Positions 1 to 7,617 of a stretch of 11,825 nt of DNA are shown one piece after another (the first letter of the stretch is position 1; the number at the start of each line of letters is the position of its first letter). The notes beneath the pieces were generated by a model that saw nothing but the letters and a program-made list of their open reading frames with translations, ran no database searches and had not been told where the DNA came from. A program made the position numbers and the translations under genes. Source of the stretch: CAYGAW01 sp964347945 (GTDB lineage: Bacteria > Chloroflexota > Anaerolineae > UBA7937 > B3-Chlor); NCBI GenBank assembly GCA_964347945.1, contig CAYGAW010000082.1, positions 1 through 11,825 of the forward strand. The letters run 5' to 3'.

Positions 1-36
1 GTTTCCGAGAGTGGGGACCGGCCAGGAGTTCATCTG

Positions 37-1683
37 ATGACAGAATTCGGGGAAGCATTCAAGCGATTGGACCAGTTCATCGAACAGACGATGGAGCTCG
101 CCAAAGTGCCCGGCATGGCCGTAGCGGTCACCGATCGGGAGAGATTGCTACGTGTATCAACCTACGGCTTTGCCGACGTGGCAGCCCAGACCCCTGTCAC
201 GCCGGAGCTGCTATTTGAAATCGGTTCCATCAGCAAGTCGTTTACCAGCATCGCCTTGCTGCAGTTGTGCGAAGAGGGGCGACTGGACCTGCACGAACCG
301 GTCACGAGCTACCTGCCCTGGTTCGAGGTGCAATCGGAGTACGAGCCGATCACCCTGCACCACCTGATGAGCCACACCGCCGGCATCATCACGGGGATGG
401 AGTTCACAGGCGAGGTGCGCTATGAAGTTTGGGCCTTGCGCGAGACCGAGGCCACTGCGCCTCCGGGCACGTATTATCATTACTCTAACGTCGGCTACAA
501 GGCGCTTGGAATTGTGCTGGAGGACTTGCTGGGCCGGCATTACGGGGACATCATCCAGGAGCGCATCCTCGATCCGCTGGGGATGATAGCCACCGAGCCC
601 ATCATCACCCATGACACGCGCAAACGACTGGCGGTGGGCTACGAGGGCTTCTACGACGATCGCCCTTTGCCTCTAGACCGTCCGCTTGGCCCGGCGACTT
701 GGCTCGAATACGCCGGCGGCGACGGCAGTATTGCCTCAACGCCTGGCGACATGGCCGCCTATCTGCGGATGTTCATGAACCGGGGCCAGGGGCCGCGCGG
801 GCCCATCCTGTCCGAGGAAAGCTTTGATCTGATGACGCACAAAGTCATCGAGGCGAAGGAAGAAGGGAGGGGCTCCCACTACGGGTACGGTCTCGAAATC
901 CGGGATACCGATGGTCACACCCACATTGAGCACGGGGGCGGCATGGTCGGCTACTATTCGTATGTGATGGCCGACATGGACGATGGCCTGGGAGTCGTCG
1001 TGTTGATGAATGGGCCAGGGGGCCGCTGCGATGAAGAAATCGCCAAGTTTGCACTCAAGCTCTTGCGCGCCGCGCTCCACGATCAAGAGTTGCCGCCCAT
1101 GCCGCCAATTAACCCGGCCAAGATCGAGAACGCCCCCGAGTACACCGGAACCTATCGGGCCTTTCCTGAGCAGAGTCGAGGAGCCATCTCCAAGATGCTC
1201 ACTCTGATGGCGGAGGGAGAACGGTTGATGCTGCGCTATGGCGATGAGCGTATGGGGCTCGAGCGGCGTGGTCCAGACCGTTTCTATGTGGATCATCCTG
1301 ACTTTGCGCTCTTCCTGCTCCGTTTTGGGCGCGAGAAAGGGAAGGTGGTAGAACTCTTCCACGGCCCCGACTGGTACACCAACGATCGGTATACAGGCCC
1401 GACGACCTTCGACCATCCGCAGGAATGGGATGCGTATCCCGGTCACTACCTCTCGTTTAACCCCTGGCTCTCCAATTTTCGTGTCGTCCTGCGCAAGGGC
1501 GCGCTGGCGCTGATCGGTCCGTCAGGGGATGAGAAGCAGTTGGTGCGTTTGGGTACTGATGTCTTCCGAGTCGGAGAGGATGGTCACTCGCCCGAACGTT
1601 TGCGCTTCGACACTATCCTCAACGGCCGGGCGCTTCATGCGAATCTGTCATGTGGCGACTATTATCGCACGTTTGCACCGTAG
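37..1683 (+). CDS. Cytoplasmic S12-family serine hydrolase (beta-lactamase/D-aminopeptidase fold) with C-terminal beta domain
   Basis: This 548-residue protein has the three active-site elements of the penicillin-recognising serine hydrolases. They are SxxK at S64-I-S-K67 (nucleophile and general base), YxN at Y149-S-N151, and an HGG triad element at H299-G-G301 in place of KTG. The catalytic domain covers about residues 8-345. Residues about 365-548 form an extra beta-rich, lipocalin-like region of the kind seen in D-aminopeptidase and esterase members. The N-terminus (MTEFGEAFKRLDQF) has no hydrophobic signal, unlike secreted class C beta-lactamases and penicillin-binding proteins, so a cytosolic location is inferred. 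The start is backed by AGGAG at 24-28, eight bases before the ATG. Being next to a peptide transporter and two further peptidases, it more likely hydrolyses imported peptides, D-amino-acid amides or esters than gives antibiotic resistance. The exact substrate cannot be read from sequence. Confidence 0.88.
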   Translation: MTEFGEAFKRLDQFIEQTMELAKVPGMAVAVTDRERLLRVSTYGFADVAAQTPVTPELLFEIGSISKSFTSIALLQLCEEGRLDLHEPVTSYLPWFEVQSEYEPITLHHLMSHTAGIITGMEFTGEVRYEVWALRETEATAPPGTYYHYSNVGYKALGIVLEDLLGRHYGDIIQERILDPLGMIATEPIITHDTRKRLAVGYEGFYDDRPLPLDRPLGPATWLEYAGGDGSIASTPGDMAAYLRMFMNRGQGPRGPILSEESFDLMTHKVIEAKEEGRGSHYGYGLEIRDTDGHTHIEHGGGMVGYYSYVMADMDDGLGVVVLMNGPGGRCDEEIAKFALKLLRAALHDQELPPMPPINPAKIENAPEYTGTYRAFPEQSRGAISKMLTLMAEGERLMLRYGDERMGLERRGPDRFYVDHPDFALFLLRFGREKGKVVELFHGPDWYTNDRYTGPTTFDHPQEWDAYPGHYLSFNPWLSNFRVVLRKGALALIGPSGDEKQLVRLGTDVFRVGEDGHSPERLRFDTILNGRALHANLSCGDYYRTFAP

Positions 1684-1771
1684 TCGCGGTACATAGAACA
1701 AGCATCGGTGCAGGGGGGTCGTCAAGACCTCGGATCGTGGCGGAAACTGCGCAGCGGCTCCGCGCACTACA

Positions 1772-1783
1772 TAAGGAGGTGAT
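1772..1783 (+). promoter_or_regulatory. Orphan perfect Shine-Dalgarno sequence
   Basis: TAAGGAGGTGAT is a full 12-base complement to the usual bacterial 16S rRNA 3' end. It lies about 75 bases before the chosen start of the binding-protein gene, so it does not serve that start. An ATG at 1782 begins a ten-codon frame (ending TGA at 1812-1814) but sits only two bases after AGGAGG, which is too close for good initiation. A TTG at 1808 in the lipoprotein frame is too far away. It may be a ribosome standby or leader-peptide site, or a relic of a lost gene. Confidence 0.45.
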
Positions 1784-1843
1784 GCTAGCGAACCTGAAGT
1801 GTAACCCTTGTTGAGGAACAGACTCACCACGAGCATGCTCAGA

Positions 1844-1851
1844 AAAGGAGG
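1844..1851 (+). promoter_or_regulatory. Ribosome binding site that fixes the GTG start of the binding-protein gene
   Basis: AAAGGAGG ends seven bases before the GTG at 1859. That spacing is ideal and leads directly to a short, well-formed lipoprotein signal peptide. It is preferred over the upstream in-frame TTG (1808) and ATG (1835), which would add a longer N-terminal tail and lack a correctly placed site of their own. Confidence 0.75.
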
Positions 1852-1858
1852 AAGAATC

Positions 1859-3550
1859 GTGAAAACCGACATGTGGAAGCTCTTGACGGTAATGGCCGTT
1901 CTGACCATGCTGCTTGGGGCCCTGGCGGCCTGTGGGCCGCCAGCACCACCGCCAGCGCCCACCGAGCCACCCCCGCCCGAGGCCACTGAGCCTCCCCCGC
2001 CCGAGGCCACCGAGCCTCCGCCTGCCGAGCCCGTCACCCTGCGTGTCGGGGATACCACCATCTGGGACGCGATAAACCCGGCTACCGGGTGGGAGTCCTA
2101 CTACCTTCGCTACCTGTTCCACGATGGGTTGATAGAGTGGGCCGAACTGACCTCCTTTGAGCCCGGTCTGGCCGAGAGGTGGACCGTCTCGGACGATGGG
2201 CTGGTGTGGACCTTCAAGGTACGCGAGGGGGTGACCTTCCACGATGGCACGCCCTGCACCGCCGAGGACGTGGCCTGGAGCCTCAACTTCCTGATGGAAG
2301 GTATGATCCCACCTCTCGAGCTTTACGTGACAGGTTTCGAGGAGGTGGTCGCCCTGGACTCCACCACCGTTCAGATCACCGTTTCGGAACCGACGGCGCT
2401 GATGCTCACTGCCCGGCTGCACTATGCCTGGATCCTGCCGCGGAGCGTCTGGGAAGGCATGACGTTCGACGAGATCCTTGAGTTCGAGGATCCCGCGGCC
2501 GTCATCGGCACCGGCCCCTACAAGCTGGTGGAATACGTGGAGGACGAGTACTTGATCATGGAGGCCAACGAGGATTACTATCGTGGCAAGCCGGTGATCG
2601 ATCGCATCGTCATCCAGCAGTACGCCACTGAGGACGCCGCGGTGCAGGCGCTCCTGGCCGGTGAGATTGACCTGATCGCTGACGTTCCGGACACGGCGGT
2701 AGCACCCCTGGAGGCGGCGGCGAACGTCGAGGTGCGGGTCATGCAGGCGCTGGGTCTAGAGGACCTGGTCATCAACTCCCACGTAAACGGCACCCAGCCC
2801 GAGAGCCTCAACGACCCGGCCGTGCGACTGGCCATGGAGTATGCCATTGACAAGCAGGAGATCATAGACGTGGCCTACGCGGGCTATGGCGAGATAGCTA
2901 CAAGCATCCTCCCACCGGCCTTTGGCGACTGGGTCAACGCCGATCTCGAGCCTATCCCCTTCGACCCGGCCGAGGGCAACCGCATTCTGGACGAGGCCGG
3001 CTACCTGGACAGCGACGACGACGGGATCCGCGAGGACGCCGAGGGCAACCCACTGGAGTATCGCCTATATGCGGCGGACTTCGCCACGGAGGCCCGCGTC
3101 TTGGAGATCATCTCCGATGGCCTGCGTGAGATTGGCATCTCGGCTCCGCCCACGTTGATGGACGGTGACGCGCTGTACGACTTGCTAGAGCCCGACTGGG
3201 ACTTCGACATGATCTTGTGGGGCTGGGGCTGGGACCCCGACCCCGATTTCGCCGTGTACTGCTTCACCTGCGACTCGATAGAGGATTACCTTAGCGACTG
3301 CGGCTACTGCAAAGAGGAGTACGACGCGCTATACGAGGAGCAGGGCATGACCATGGATGAGGACGAGCGGCGCGAGTTGATCTGGGAGGCGCAGGCAATG
3401 CTCTTCGAGGATCGCCCCTACATCAACCTGTACTACCTGCCGACGATCCAGGCCTGGCGCAGCGACCGCTTCACTTTCACTGACTTCTCCGCGGGAGATC
3501 TTCTGAGAAAGTGGTCCCTCACGATGGGACAACCTCAGCCCGTTCAGTAG
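1859..3550 (+). CDS. ABC transporter substrate-binding lipoprotein, family 5 (peptide/nickel type)
   Basis: This 563-residue exported lipoprotein is the ligand receptor of the importer encoded downstream. A short basic n-region and hydrophobic core run to the lipobox L-A-A-C, with lipidated Cys25. A Pro/Glu/Thr-rich tether follows (about 26-57), then the SBP_bac_5 fold. The family signature lies at about 104-138 (LAERWTVSDDGLVWTFKVRE, then FHDGTP and TAEDV). A D-S-D-D-D-G acidic loop at 384-389 matches a DxDxDG segment often seen in this family. Near the C-terminus, four cysteines (468, 471, 481, 484) form a CX2C-X9-CX2C pattern, probably disulfide-bonded outside the membrane. The length is usual for the family. 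The start is GTG at 1859, set by AAAGGAGG. Family 5 proteins bind di- or oligopeptides, nickel or sugars; neighbouring peptidases favour a peptide-like ligand. Confidence 0.93.
   Translation: MKTDMWKLLTVMAVLTMLLGALAACGPPAPPPAPTEPPPPEATEPPPPEATEPPPAEPVTLRVGDTTIWDAINPATGWESYYLRYLFHDGLIEWAELTSFEPGLAERWTVSDDGLVWTFKVREGVTFHDGTPCTAEDVAWSLNFLMEGMIPPLELYVTGFEEVVALDSTTVQITVSEPTALMLTARLHYAWILPRSVWEGMTFDEILEFEDPAAVIGTGPYKLVEYVEDEYLIMEANEDYYRGKPVIDRIVIQQYATEDAAVQALLAGEIDLIADVPDTAVAPLEAAANVEVRVMQALGLEDLVINSHVNGTQPESLNDPAVRLAMEYAIDKQEIIDVAYAGYGEIATSILPPAFGDWVNADLEPIPFDPAEGNRILDEAGYLDSDDDGIREDAEGNPLEYRLYAADFATEARVLEIISDGLREIGISAPPTLMDGDALYDLLEPDWDFDMILWGWGWDPDPDFAVYCFTCDSIEDYLSDCGYCKEEYDALYEEQGMTMDEDERRELIWEAQAMLFEDRPYINLYYLPTIQAWRSDRFTFTDFSAGDLLRKWSLTMGQPQPVQ
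1961..2032 (+). repeat. Three tandem 24-bp repeats encoding the lipoprotein tether
   Basis: Three consecutive 24-base units (1961-1984, 1985-2008, 2009-2032) encode TEPPPPEA, TEPPPPEA and TEPPPAEP. The first two differ by only two bases; the third is more diverged. They build a stiff, acidic, proline-rich spacer between the lipid anchor at Cys25 and the folded receptor. Such linkers are common in Chloroflexota binding proteins. The copy number could change by slippage without breaking the frame. Confidence 0.85.
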
Positions 3551-3566
3551 CGGTGAGTAATTCAAC

Positions 3567-3603
3567 ATCCGGTCGGCCCAGCCTCCTGCCGGGCCGACCG
3601 GGT
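3567..3603 (+). terminator. Strong GC-rich stem-loop between the binding-protein and permease genes
   Basis: CCGGTCGGCCC (3569-3579) pairs perfectly with 3591-3601 around an 11-base loop (3580-3590). A flanking U-G and A-U pair extend the stem to 13 pairs (3567-3603). It begins 17 bases after the binding-protein stop and ends 16 bases before the dppB start. No T-run follows, so it is not a classic intrinsic terminator. Stem-loops at this place in transport operons commonly protect the receptor mRNA 3' end or cause partial termination, so that receptor exceeds membrane complex. That role is inferred here. Confidence 0.7.
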
Positions 3604-3619
3604 TCCATCTGAGGCGCTG

Positions 3620-4633
3620 ATGCAGCGGAGTGACTACCTGATTCGCAGAATCTTCTTCGCGCTGGCCACCCTGGTCGCGGTGATCGTCTTCAACTTCTTT
3701 CTCTTCCGCATTCTGCCGGGCGACCCGGTCAAAGCGATCGCCCGCAGTCCACGCCTGACGGGTGAGGCGCGCGAGAGGCTGAGGGCTGATTTCGGGCTGG
3801 ACAAGCCGGTCTTCTTCAACACCGAGCGGCTGGCGGAAGGCGATGTGGTGGGGGCATTCGACACGCAGTTTACTGCCTACGTCCGTGCCCTGCTGCACGG
3901 CAATCTCGGCATCTCCTATCGCAGCCGTCGCGACGTGGCCGAAGTCCTGGCGGAACGGGTGTGGCGCACCGTGGTGCTGGTAGCCGGCGCTGAAACGCTG
4001 GCCCTCCTCTTCGGGGTGGGCTTGGGATTGGCGAGCGCGTGGCGGCGTGGCACTCGGGTGGAGATGACAATCCTGCTGTGGGCGCTGATCAGTTGGGGGC
4101 TACCCAACTTCTTCCTAGGGATTATCCTGCTCCTCCTGGCCCGGGGCCACCTGCCCGTCGGTGGCATGGCTACCCCCGGCCTGAAGCCAGAGGACGGACT
4201 GGTCTACTGGGCGGACGTAGGGAGACACCTCATCCTACCCACGCTCACGATGGCTATCGTCTACACCAGTTCCTATATCCTGATCATGCGCAGCAGCGTC
4301 GTAGAGGTGCTAAGCGAGGACTACATCCTGACCGCCAAAGCTAAGGGGTTGAACACCTTCCAGACCCTGCGCGACCACGCGCTCAAGAACGCCATGTTGC
4401 CAATGGTGACCATGGTTGCACTCAACCTGGCCTACACCGTCGGTGGGGCGATCCAGGTGGAGACGGTGTTCTCCTGGCCCGGTATCGGCCGGCTGATGTA
4501 CGAGGCCGTGCAGTTGCGCGATTACCCGGTACTTCAGGGTACCTTCCTGCTCCTGGCCGTCAGCGTCGTAGTGGCCAACCTGGTGGCCGATCTGCTGTAC
4601 TCCGTACTGGACCCGCGGGTGAAGGCGGAATAG
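3620..4633 (+). CDS. dppB: Dipeptide/oligopeptide ABC transporter permease, DppB/OppB type
   Basis: This 337-residue inner-membrane protein forms half of the translocation channel. The first membrane helix (about 11-30) leads into the conserved LPGDPV segment (32-37). An extracytoplasmic domain follows, then five further hydrophobic segments near 117-139, 149-173, 203-223, 258-282 and 306-328. The cytoplasmic coupling (EAA) loop lies at about 234-261, with A-K-A-K-G and the following HALKNAMLP, where the ATPases dock. VFSWPGIGRL (283-292) and RDYPVLQG (300-307) are family hallmarks. The ATG is preceded by GAGG five bases upstream. It follows the stem-loop after the lipoprotein gene and is 14 bases before dppC, so co-translation with dppC is likely. 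The symbol is a subfamily name; the actual ligand is unknown. Confidence 0.93.
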   Translation: MQRSDYLIRRIFFALATLVAVIVFNFFLFRILPGDPVKAIARSPRLTGEARERLRADFGLDKPVFFNTERLAEGDVVGAFDTQFTAYVRALLHGNLGISYRSRRDVAEVLAERVWRTVVLVAGAETLALLFGVGLGLASAWRRGTRVEMTILLWALISWGLPNFFLGIILLLLARGHLPVGGMATPGLKPEDGLVYWADVGRHLILPTLTMAIVYTSSYILIMRSSVVEVLSEDYILTAKAKGLNTFQTLRDHALKNAMLPMVTMVALNLAYTVGGAIQVETVFSWPGIGRLMYEAVQLRDYPVLQGTFLLLAVSVVVANLVADLLYSVLDPRVKAE

Positions 4634-4647
4634 AGAGCGAGGTGTCT

Positions 4648-5580
4648 ATGGAGCAATTCAAAGAAGTCTGGCGCACCTTCCGACGCAGACCGATGGGCAT
4701 GGTCGGCGCGCTGATGCTCCTTTCCGTGGTGTTCGTCGCCATCTTTGCTCCCTGGCTGGCCCCCTACGATCCCGAGGCAAAGATAGATGTCGAACCCGAG
4801 GATCTCCTGACTCCGCCGGATGCCGAGCATCTGCTGGGCCGAGACGACGCGGGCAAGGACGTGTTGAGCCTGCTCATCTACGGCGCACGGGTCTCGCTCA
4901 CAGTGGGTTTCGTCGCTTCCTTCATGTCTATGTTCATCGGCACCACAGTCGGCCTGGTGGCCGGCTACTTCGGCGGACGCATCGGCAACGCCTTGATGCG
5001 ACTGACGGATTTCCTGCTGGTCATTCCCGACCTGCCACTGATGCTAGTGTTCATCTCCATATGGGGGCGGGGCCTGTGGAAGATCATCTTCGTGATCGGC
5101 ATTTTGGGTTGGACGTACGGCGCGCGGCTGGTTCGCTCCCAGGTGCTTTCGATCAAAGAGCGCCAATTCGTCCTGCGCGCCCGAGCGCTCGGGGCCGGCA
5201 ATCTTCGCATCATCACACGTCACATCTTTCCCCAGGTGCTCCCACTGATCCTCGCCGAGGCAGTGCTGAGCATCTCAGGCGCCATCATAGCCGAATCGTC
5301 GCTCAGTTTCCTGGGCCTGGGCGATCCCACACTGGTCAGTTGGGGCATGATGCTTAACTTCGCCTTCGAGCGAGCCGTCAGCCGCATGGCGTGGTGGTTC
5401 TTGTTGCCACCTGGCTTCGCCATCGTGTGGGTCAGTGTGGGGTTGATCATGATGGGCAGTACGCTGGAAGAGATCGTCAATCCGAGGCTGAAGACCCACC
5501 ACCTCTTCGACCCACGGCCCATGGTGGCGCTGATAGCAGGAGCGAGGCCAAAGGTGGAGGCTGAGGGAGGAGTGGAGTAG
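4648..5580 (+). CDS. dppC: Dipeptide/oligopeptide ABC transporter permease, DppC/OppC type
   Basis: This 310-residue protein is the second channel subunit. It has an OppC-type N-terminal segment (FRRRPMGMVGALML, first helix about 15-38) and an extracytoplasmic stretch ending HLLGRDDAGKDVLS (61-74). The core membrane domain follows. Its EAA coupling loop is at about 171-199 (LRARALGAGN then HIFPQVLP). GLGDPTLVSWGMML (223-236) and PPGFAIV with STLEEIVNPRL (254-281) are typical of the family. The ATG at 4648 is chosen because GAGG (4639-4642) lies five bases upstream; a GTG at 4642 in the same frame would add two residues but overlaps that site. About 28 residues extend past the usual NPRL end, a slightly long, uncharged-to-acidic cytoplasmic tail of unknown use. 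Confidence 0.92.
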   Translation: MEQFKEVWRTFRRRPMGMVGALMLLSVVFVAIFAPWLAPYDPEAKIDVEPEDLLTPPDAEHLLGRDDAGKDVLSLLIYGARVSLTVGFVASFMSMFIGTTVGLVAGYFGGRIGNALMRLTDFLLVIPDLPLMLVFISIWGRGLWKIIFVIGILGWTYGARLVRSQVLSIKERQFVLRARALGAGNLRIITRHIFPQVLPLILAEAVLSISGAIIAESSLSFLGLGDPTLVSWGMMLNFAFERAVSRMAWWFLLPPGFAIVWVSVGLIMMGSTLEEIVNPRLKTHHLFDPRPMVALIAGARPKVEAEGGVE

Positions 5581-5585
5581 AGGAG

Positions 5586-6545
5586 ATGGCAATACTGGAA
5601 GTGCGTAATCTCTCCGTCAACTATCTGACCGACGAGGGTACCGCGCTTCGCGCCGTGGAGGACGTTAGCTTCAGCCTGGAGCAGGGACGATCGCTGGGGC
5701 TGGTGGGGGAGAGTGGATGTGGCAAGACCACGGCTATGCTCGGCGTCCTCCGCTTGCTTCCCGCCGAAGGACGCATCATCTCCGGCGAGGTTCTGTACGA
5801 GGGGGTGGATCTCCTTCATCTTTCCGAGCGCGAGATGCGGAAGTATCGCTGGAGCAGGATCTCCATCGTCTTCCAAGGCGCTATGAACGCCCTCAACCCG
5901 GTACGCAAGGTTGGCGATCAGATCGCTGAGGCCGTCATACTGCACGAGTCGATGGAGAAGAGGGCGGCCCGCGAACGGGTGGACGAGCTGCTCGGGATGG
6001 TGGGCATCACCTCGGAGATGGCCAGCCAGTACCCTCACCAATACAGCGGCGGAATGCGCCAGCGGGCGATGATCGCCATGGCCTTGGCCTGCTCACCCAA
6101 CATTCTCATCGCCGACGAACCCACCACCGCTCTGGATGTCATGATCCAGGCTCAGGTCCTCGATTTGCTACAGAAGCTGCAGAAGGAATTGGAGTTGTGC
6201 ATTATCTTGGTGACCCATGATCTGGGTGTGGTGGCCGAGATCTGTGACGATGTGCTGGTCATGTACGGCGGAAAGACGGCCGAGTACGCCACTGTAGACG
6301 TCATCTACAATGAATCGCTCCATCCCTATACTCAGCGCCTCCTAGAGGCCTTTCCCGACGTTGACAACCCCGCGTCGACGCTGGCCTCCATCCCCGGGTA
6401 CCCTCCGCCCCTCGATGCCTTGCCACCCGGTTGCCGTTTTGAGCCCCGCTGCCATCGCAAGAAGGATATCTGTGCGGTGAAAAGCCCGCCGTTGCTGGCG
6501 GTCAATTCCGGTCACTATGTCGCCTGTCATCCACACAAGGGTTGA
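5586..6545 (+). CDS. dppD: Dipeptide/oligopeptide ABC transporter ATP-binding protein, DppD/OppD type
   Basis: This 319-residue cytoplasmic ATPase has a complete nucleotide-binding site. Walker A is GESGCGKT (41-48), the Q-loop is Q97, the signature is YSGGM (153-157), Walker B is ILIADE (173-178), the D-loop is TALD (181-184) and the H-loop is H211. The C-terminal oligopeptide/dipeptide domain starts at HPYTQ (246-250). It ends with C283-X5-C289-X6-C296-X17-C314, the cysteine set that has been described as holding an iron-sulfur cluster in some Dpp/Opp ATPases. The ATG lies five bases after the dppC stop. AGGAG touches the ATG directly, so the working ribosome site is probably GGAG at 5574-5577, inside the end of dppC; translational coupling is likely. 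Confidence 0.94.
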   Translation: MAILEVRNLSVNYLTDEGTALRAVEDVSFSLEQGRSLGLVGESGCGKTTAMLGVLRLLPAEGRIISGEVLYEGVDLLHLSEREMRKYRWSRISIVFQGAMNALNPVRKVGDQIAEAVILHESMEKRAARERVDELLGMVGITSEMASQYPHQYSGGMRQRAMIAMALACSPNILIADEPTTALDVMIQAQVLDLLQKLQKELELCIILVTHDLGVVAEICDDVLVMYGGKTAEYATVDVIYNESLHPYTQRLLEAFPDVDNPASTLASIPGYPPPLDALPPGCRFEPRCHRKKDICAVKSPPLLAVNSGHYVACHPHKG

Positions 6546-6549
6546 TTGA

Positions 6550-7551
6550 ATGGCACAAGAAGCTGGTCAGGATGACATCGTTCTGGAAGTCAGCAATCTG
6601 CGCAAGCTGTTCCCCGTCTCAAGGGGCATCGTGGGCACCGTGCTCCTCAGACCTCAGCGCCACGTCCATGCTGTCGACGGAGTGAGCTTCTCCATCACCC
6701 GCGGAGAGATCCTGGGCCTGGTGGGAGAGTCAGGCTCGGGCAAGACCACTACAGCCTTGTGTGCGCTGGGGTTGATCGAACCCACCGAGGGCGAGATCCT
6801 GTTCAATGGCCAAAGCGTCCCCGCAATGGTGCGCAGCCGAGACCGACGAAGCCTGCGTCAGCGAATGCAGCTCATCTTTCAAGACCCCTACGAATCCCTC
6901 AACCCGCGTCAGACGGTGTTTGCGACCGTGGCTGAGCCAGTGGAAGTGCACCGGCTGACCAGAGGCCGGGAGGCAAAGGTGGAACGGGTGAAGGCGGCCC
7001 TTGACTCTGCTGGTCTGAAGCCTCCCGAGACCTTCTTCAAGCGCTATCCGGAAGACCTCTCCGGCGGTCAGCGCCAGCGTGTGGTGATCGCGGGGGCGCT
7101 GGTGCTGGACCCGGAACTGCTCGTGGCCGACGAGCCGGTTTCCATGCTGGACGTTTCCATCCGGGCTGAGATCCTGAACCTGCTGCGCCAGCTGCGGGAT
7201 GAACGCGGCATCACCATCCTCTACATCACCCACGACCTGGCGACGGCGGCCTATTTCACCGACCGGGTAGCGGTGATGTACCTGGGTAGGATCGTCGAGA
7301 TCGGTCCCACCAAGACGGTGTTGGGCGATCCCCAACATCCCTATACGCAGGCCCTCCTCTCGGTGATTCCCGTTCCCAATCCCCGCCGCCGGCGGAAGCG
7401 GATGATCCTTGCGGGCGAGACACCGAACCCCATCGATCTACCGTCCGGTTGCCGCTTCCACCCGCGCTGTCCGGTGGCCTCCGACCAATGCTCTCAGACC
7501 GAGCCAGAACTACAGATTGTAGGTGCCGACCACCAGGTGGCTTGTCTGTGA
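6550..7551 (+). CDS. dppF: Dipeptide/oligopeptide ABC transporter ATP-binding protein, DppF/OppF type
   Basis: This 333-residue protein is the partner ATPase of DppD. Motifs are complete: Walker A GESGSGKT (59-66), Q-loop Q111, signature LSGGQ (170-174), Walker B LLVADE (190-195), D-loop SMLD (198-201) and H-loop H228. The insert between the first strand and Walker A (about 22-40, with GIVGTVLLRP) is usual for DppF/OppF. The HPYTQ domain begins at 263. It also ends with a cysteine set, C301-X5-C307-X6-C314-X17-C332, with exactly the same spacing as in the neighbouring ATPase. The ATG is four bases after the dppD stop, with AAGGG at 6537-6541. Both ATPases look catalytically intact, so the complex should hydrolyse ATP at two sites. 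Confidence 0.94.
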   Translation: MAQEAGQDDIVLEVSNLRKLFPVSRGIVGTVLLRPQRHVHAVDGVSFSITRGEILGLVGESGSGKTTTALCALGLIEPTEGEILFNGQSVPAMVRSRDRRSLRQRMQLIFQDPYESLNPRQTVFATVAEPVEVHRLTRGREAKVERVKAALDSAGLKPPETFFKRYPEDLSGGQRQRVVIAGALVLDPELLVADEPVSMLDVSIRAEILNLLRQLRDERGITILYITHDLATAAYFTDRVAVMYLGRIVEIGPTKTVLGDPQHPYTQALLSVIPVPNPRRRRKRMILAGETPNPIDLPSGCRFHPRCPVASDQCSQTEPELQIVGADHQVACL

Positions 7552-7617
7552 GTCTGTACCAGCAGGGGCCGCAGCATTCAGTTGTCAATGCAAGTAGCGA
7601 AAGAAGACACGATTGCC

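Larger units (their letters stand above)
1684..1858 (+). other. Intergenic leader between the serine hydrolase and the binding-protein gene
   Basis: This 175-bp gap holds a modest stem-loop at 1715-1731 (six pairs including one G-U, loop GTCAA) starting 31 bases after the hydrolase stop. It has no following T-run, so it is not a convincing terminator. Two strong Shine-Dalgarno-like elements follow, at 1772-1783 and 1844-1851. I could not find a sigma-70 promoter with good spacing, so I cannot tell whether the transporter genes have their own promoter or are read through from the hydrolase gene. Confidence 0.4.

Noticed and set aside
736..1446. A 236-codon minus-strand frame inside the serine hydrolase gene
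   Set aside because: It is antisense to a gene with intact catalytic motifs, shows no family features and has no plausible context. Other long antisense frames at 1619-2422, 5220-6041 and 6730-7338 were rejected for the same reason.
37..1683. Serine hydrolase as an antibiotic-resistance beta-lactamase
   Set aside because: It lacks a signal peptide, has an HGG rather than KTG element, and sits in a peptide-uptake locus; the fold alone does not show beta-lactam hydrolysis.
1808..1858. N-terminal extension of the binding protein to TTG 1808 or ATG 1835
   Set aside because: Neither start has a well-placed ribosome site, while GTG 1859 has AAAGGAGG seven bases upstream and gives a normal 24-residue lipoprotein signal.
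3008..3043. Acidic D-S-D-D-D-G loop in the binding protein as an EF-hand or dockerin domain
   Set aside because: It is a single loop inside the SBP fold and resembles the DxDxDG segment common in this family; no second loop or cohesin partner is present. It may bind calcium but is not a separate domain.
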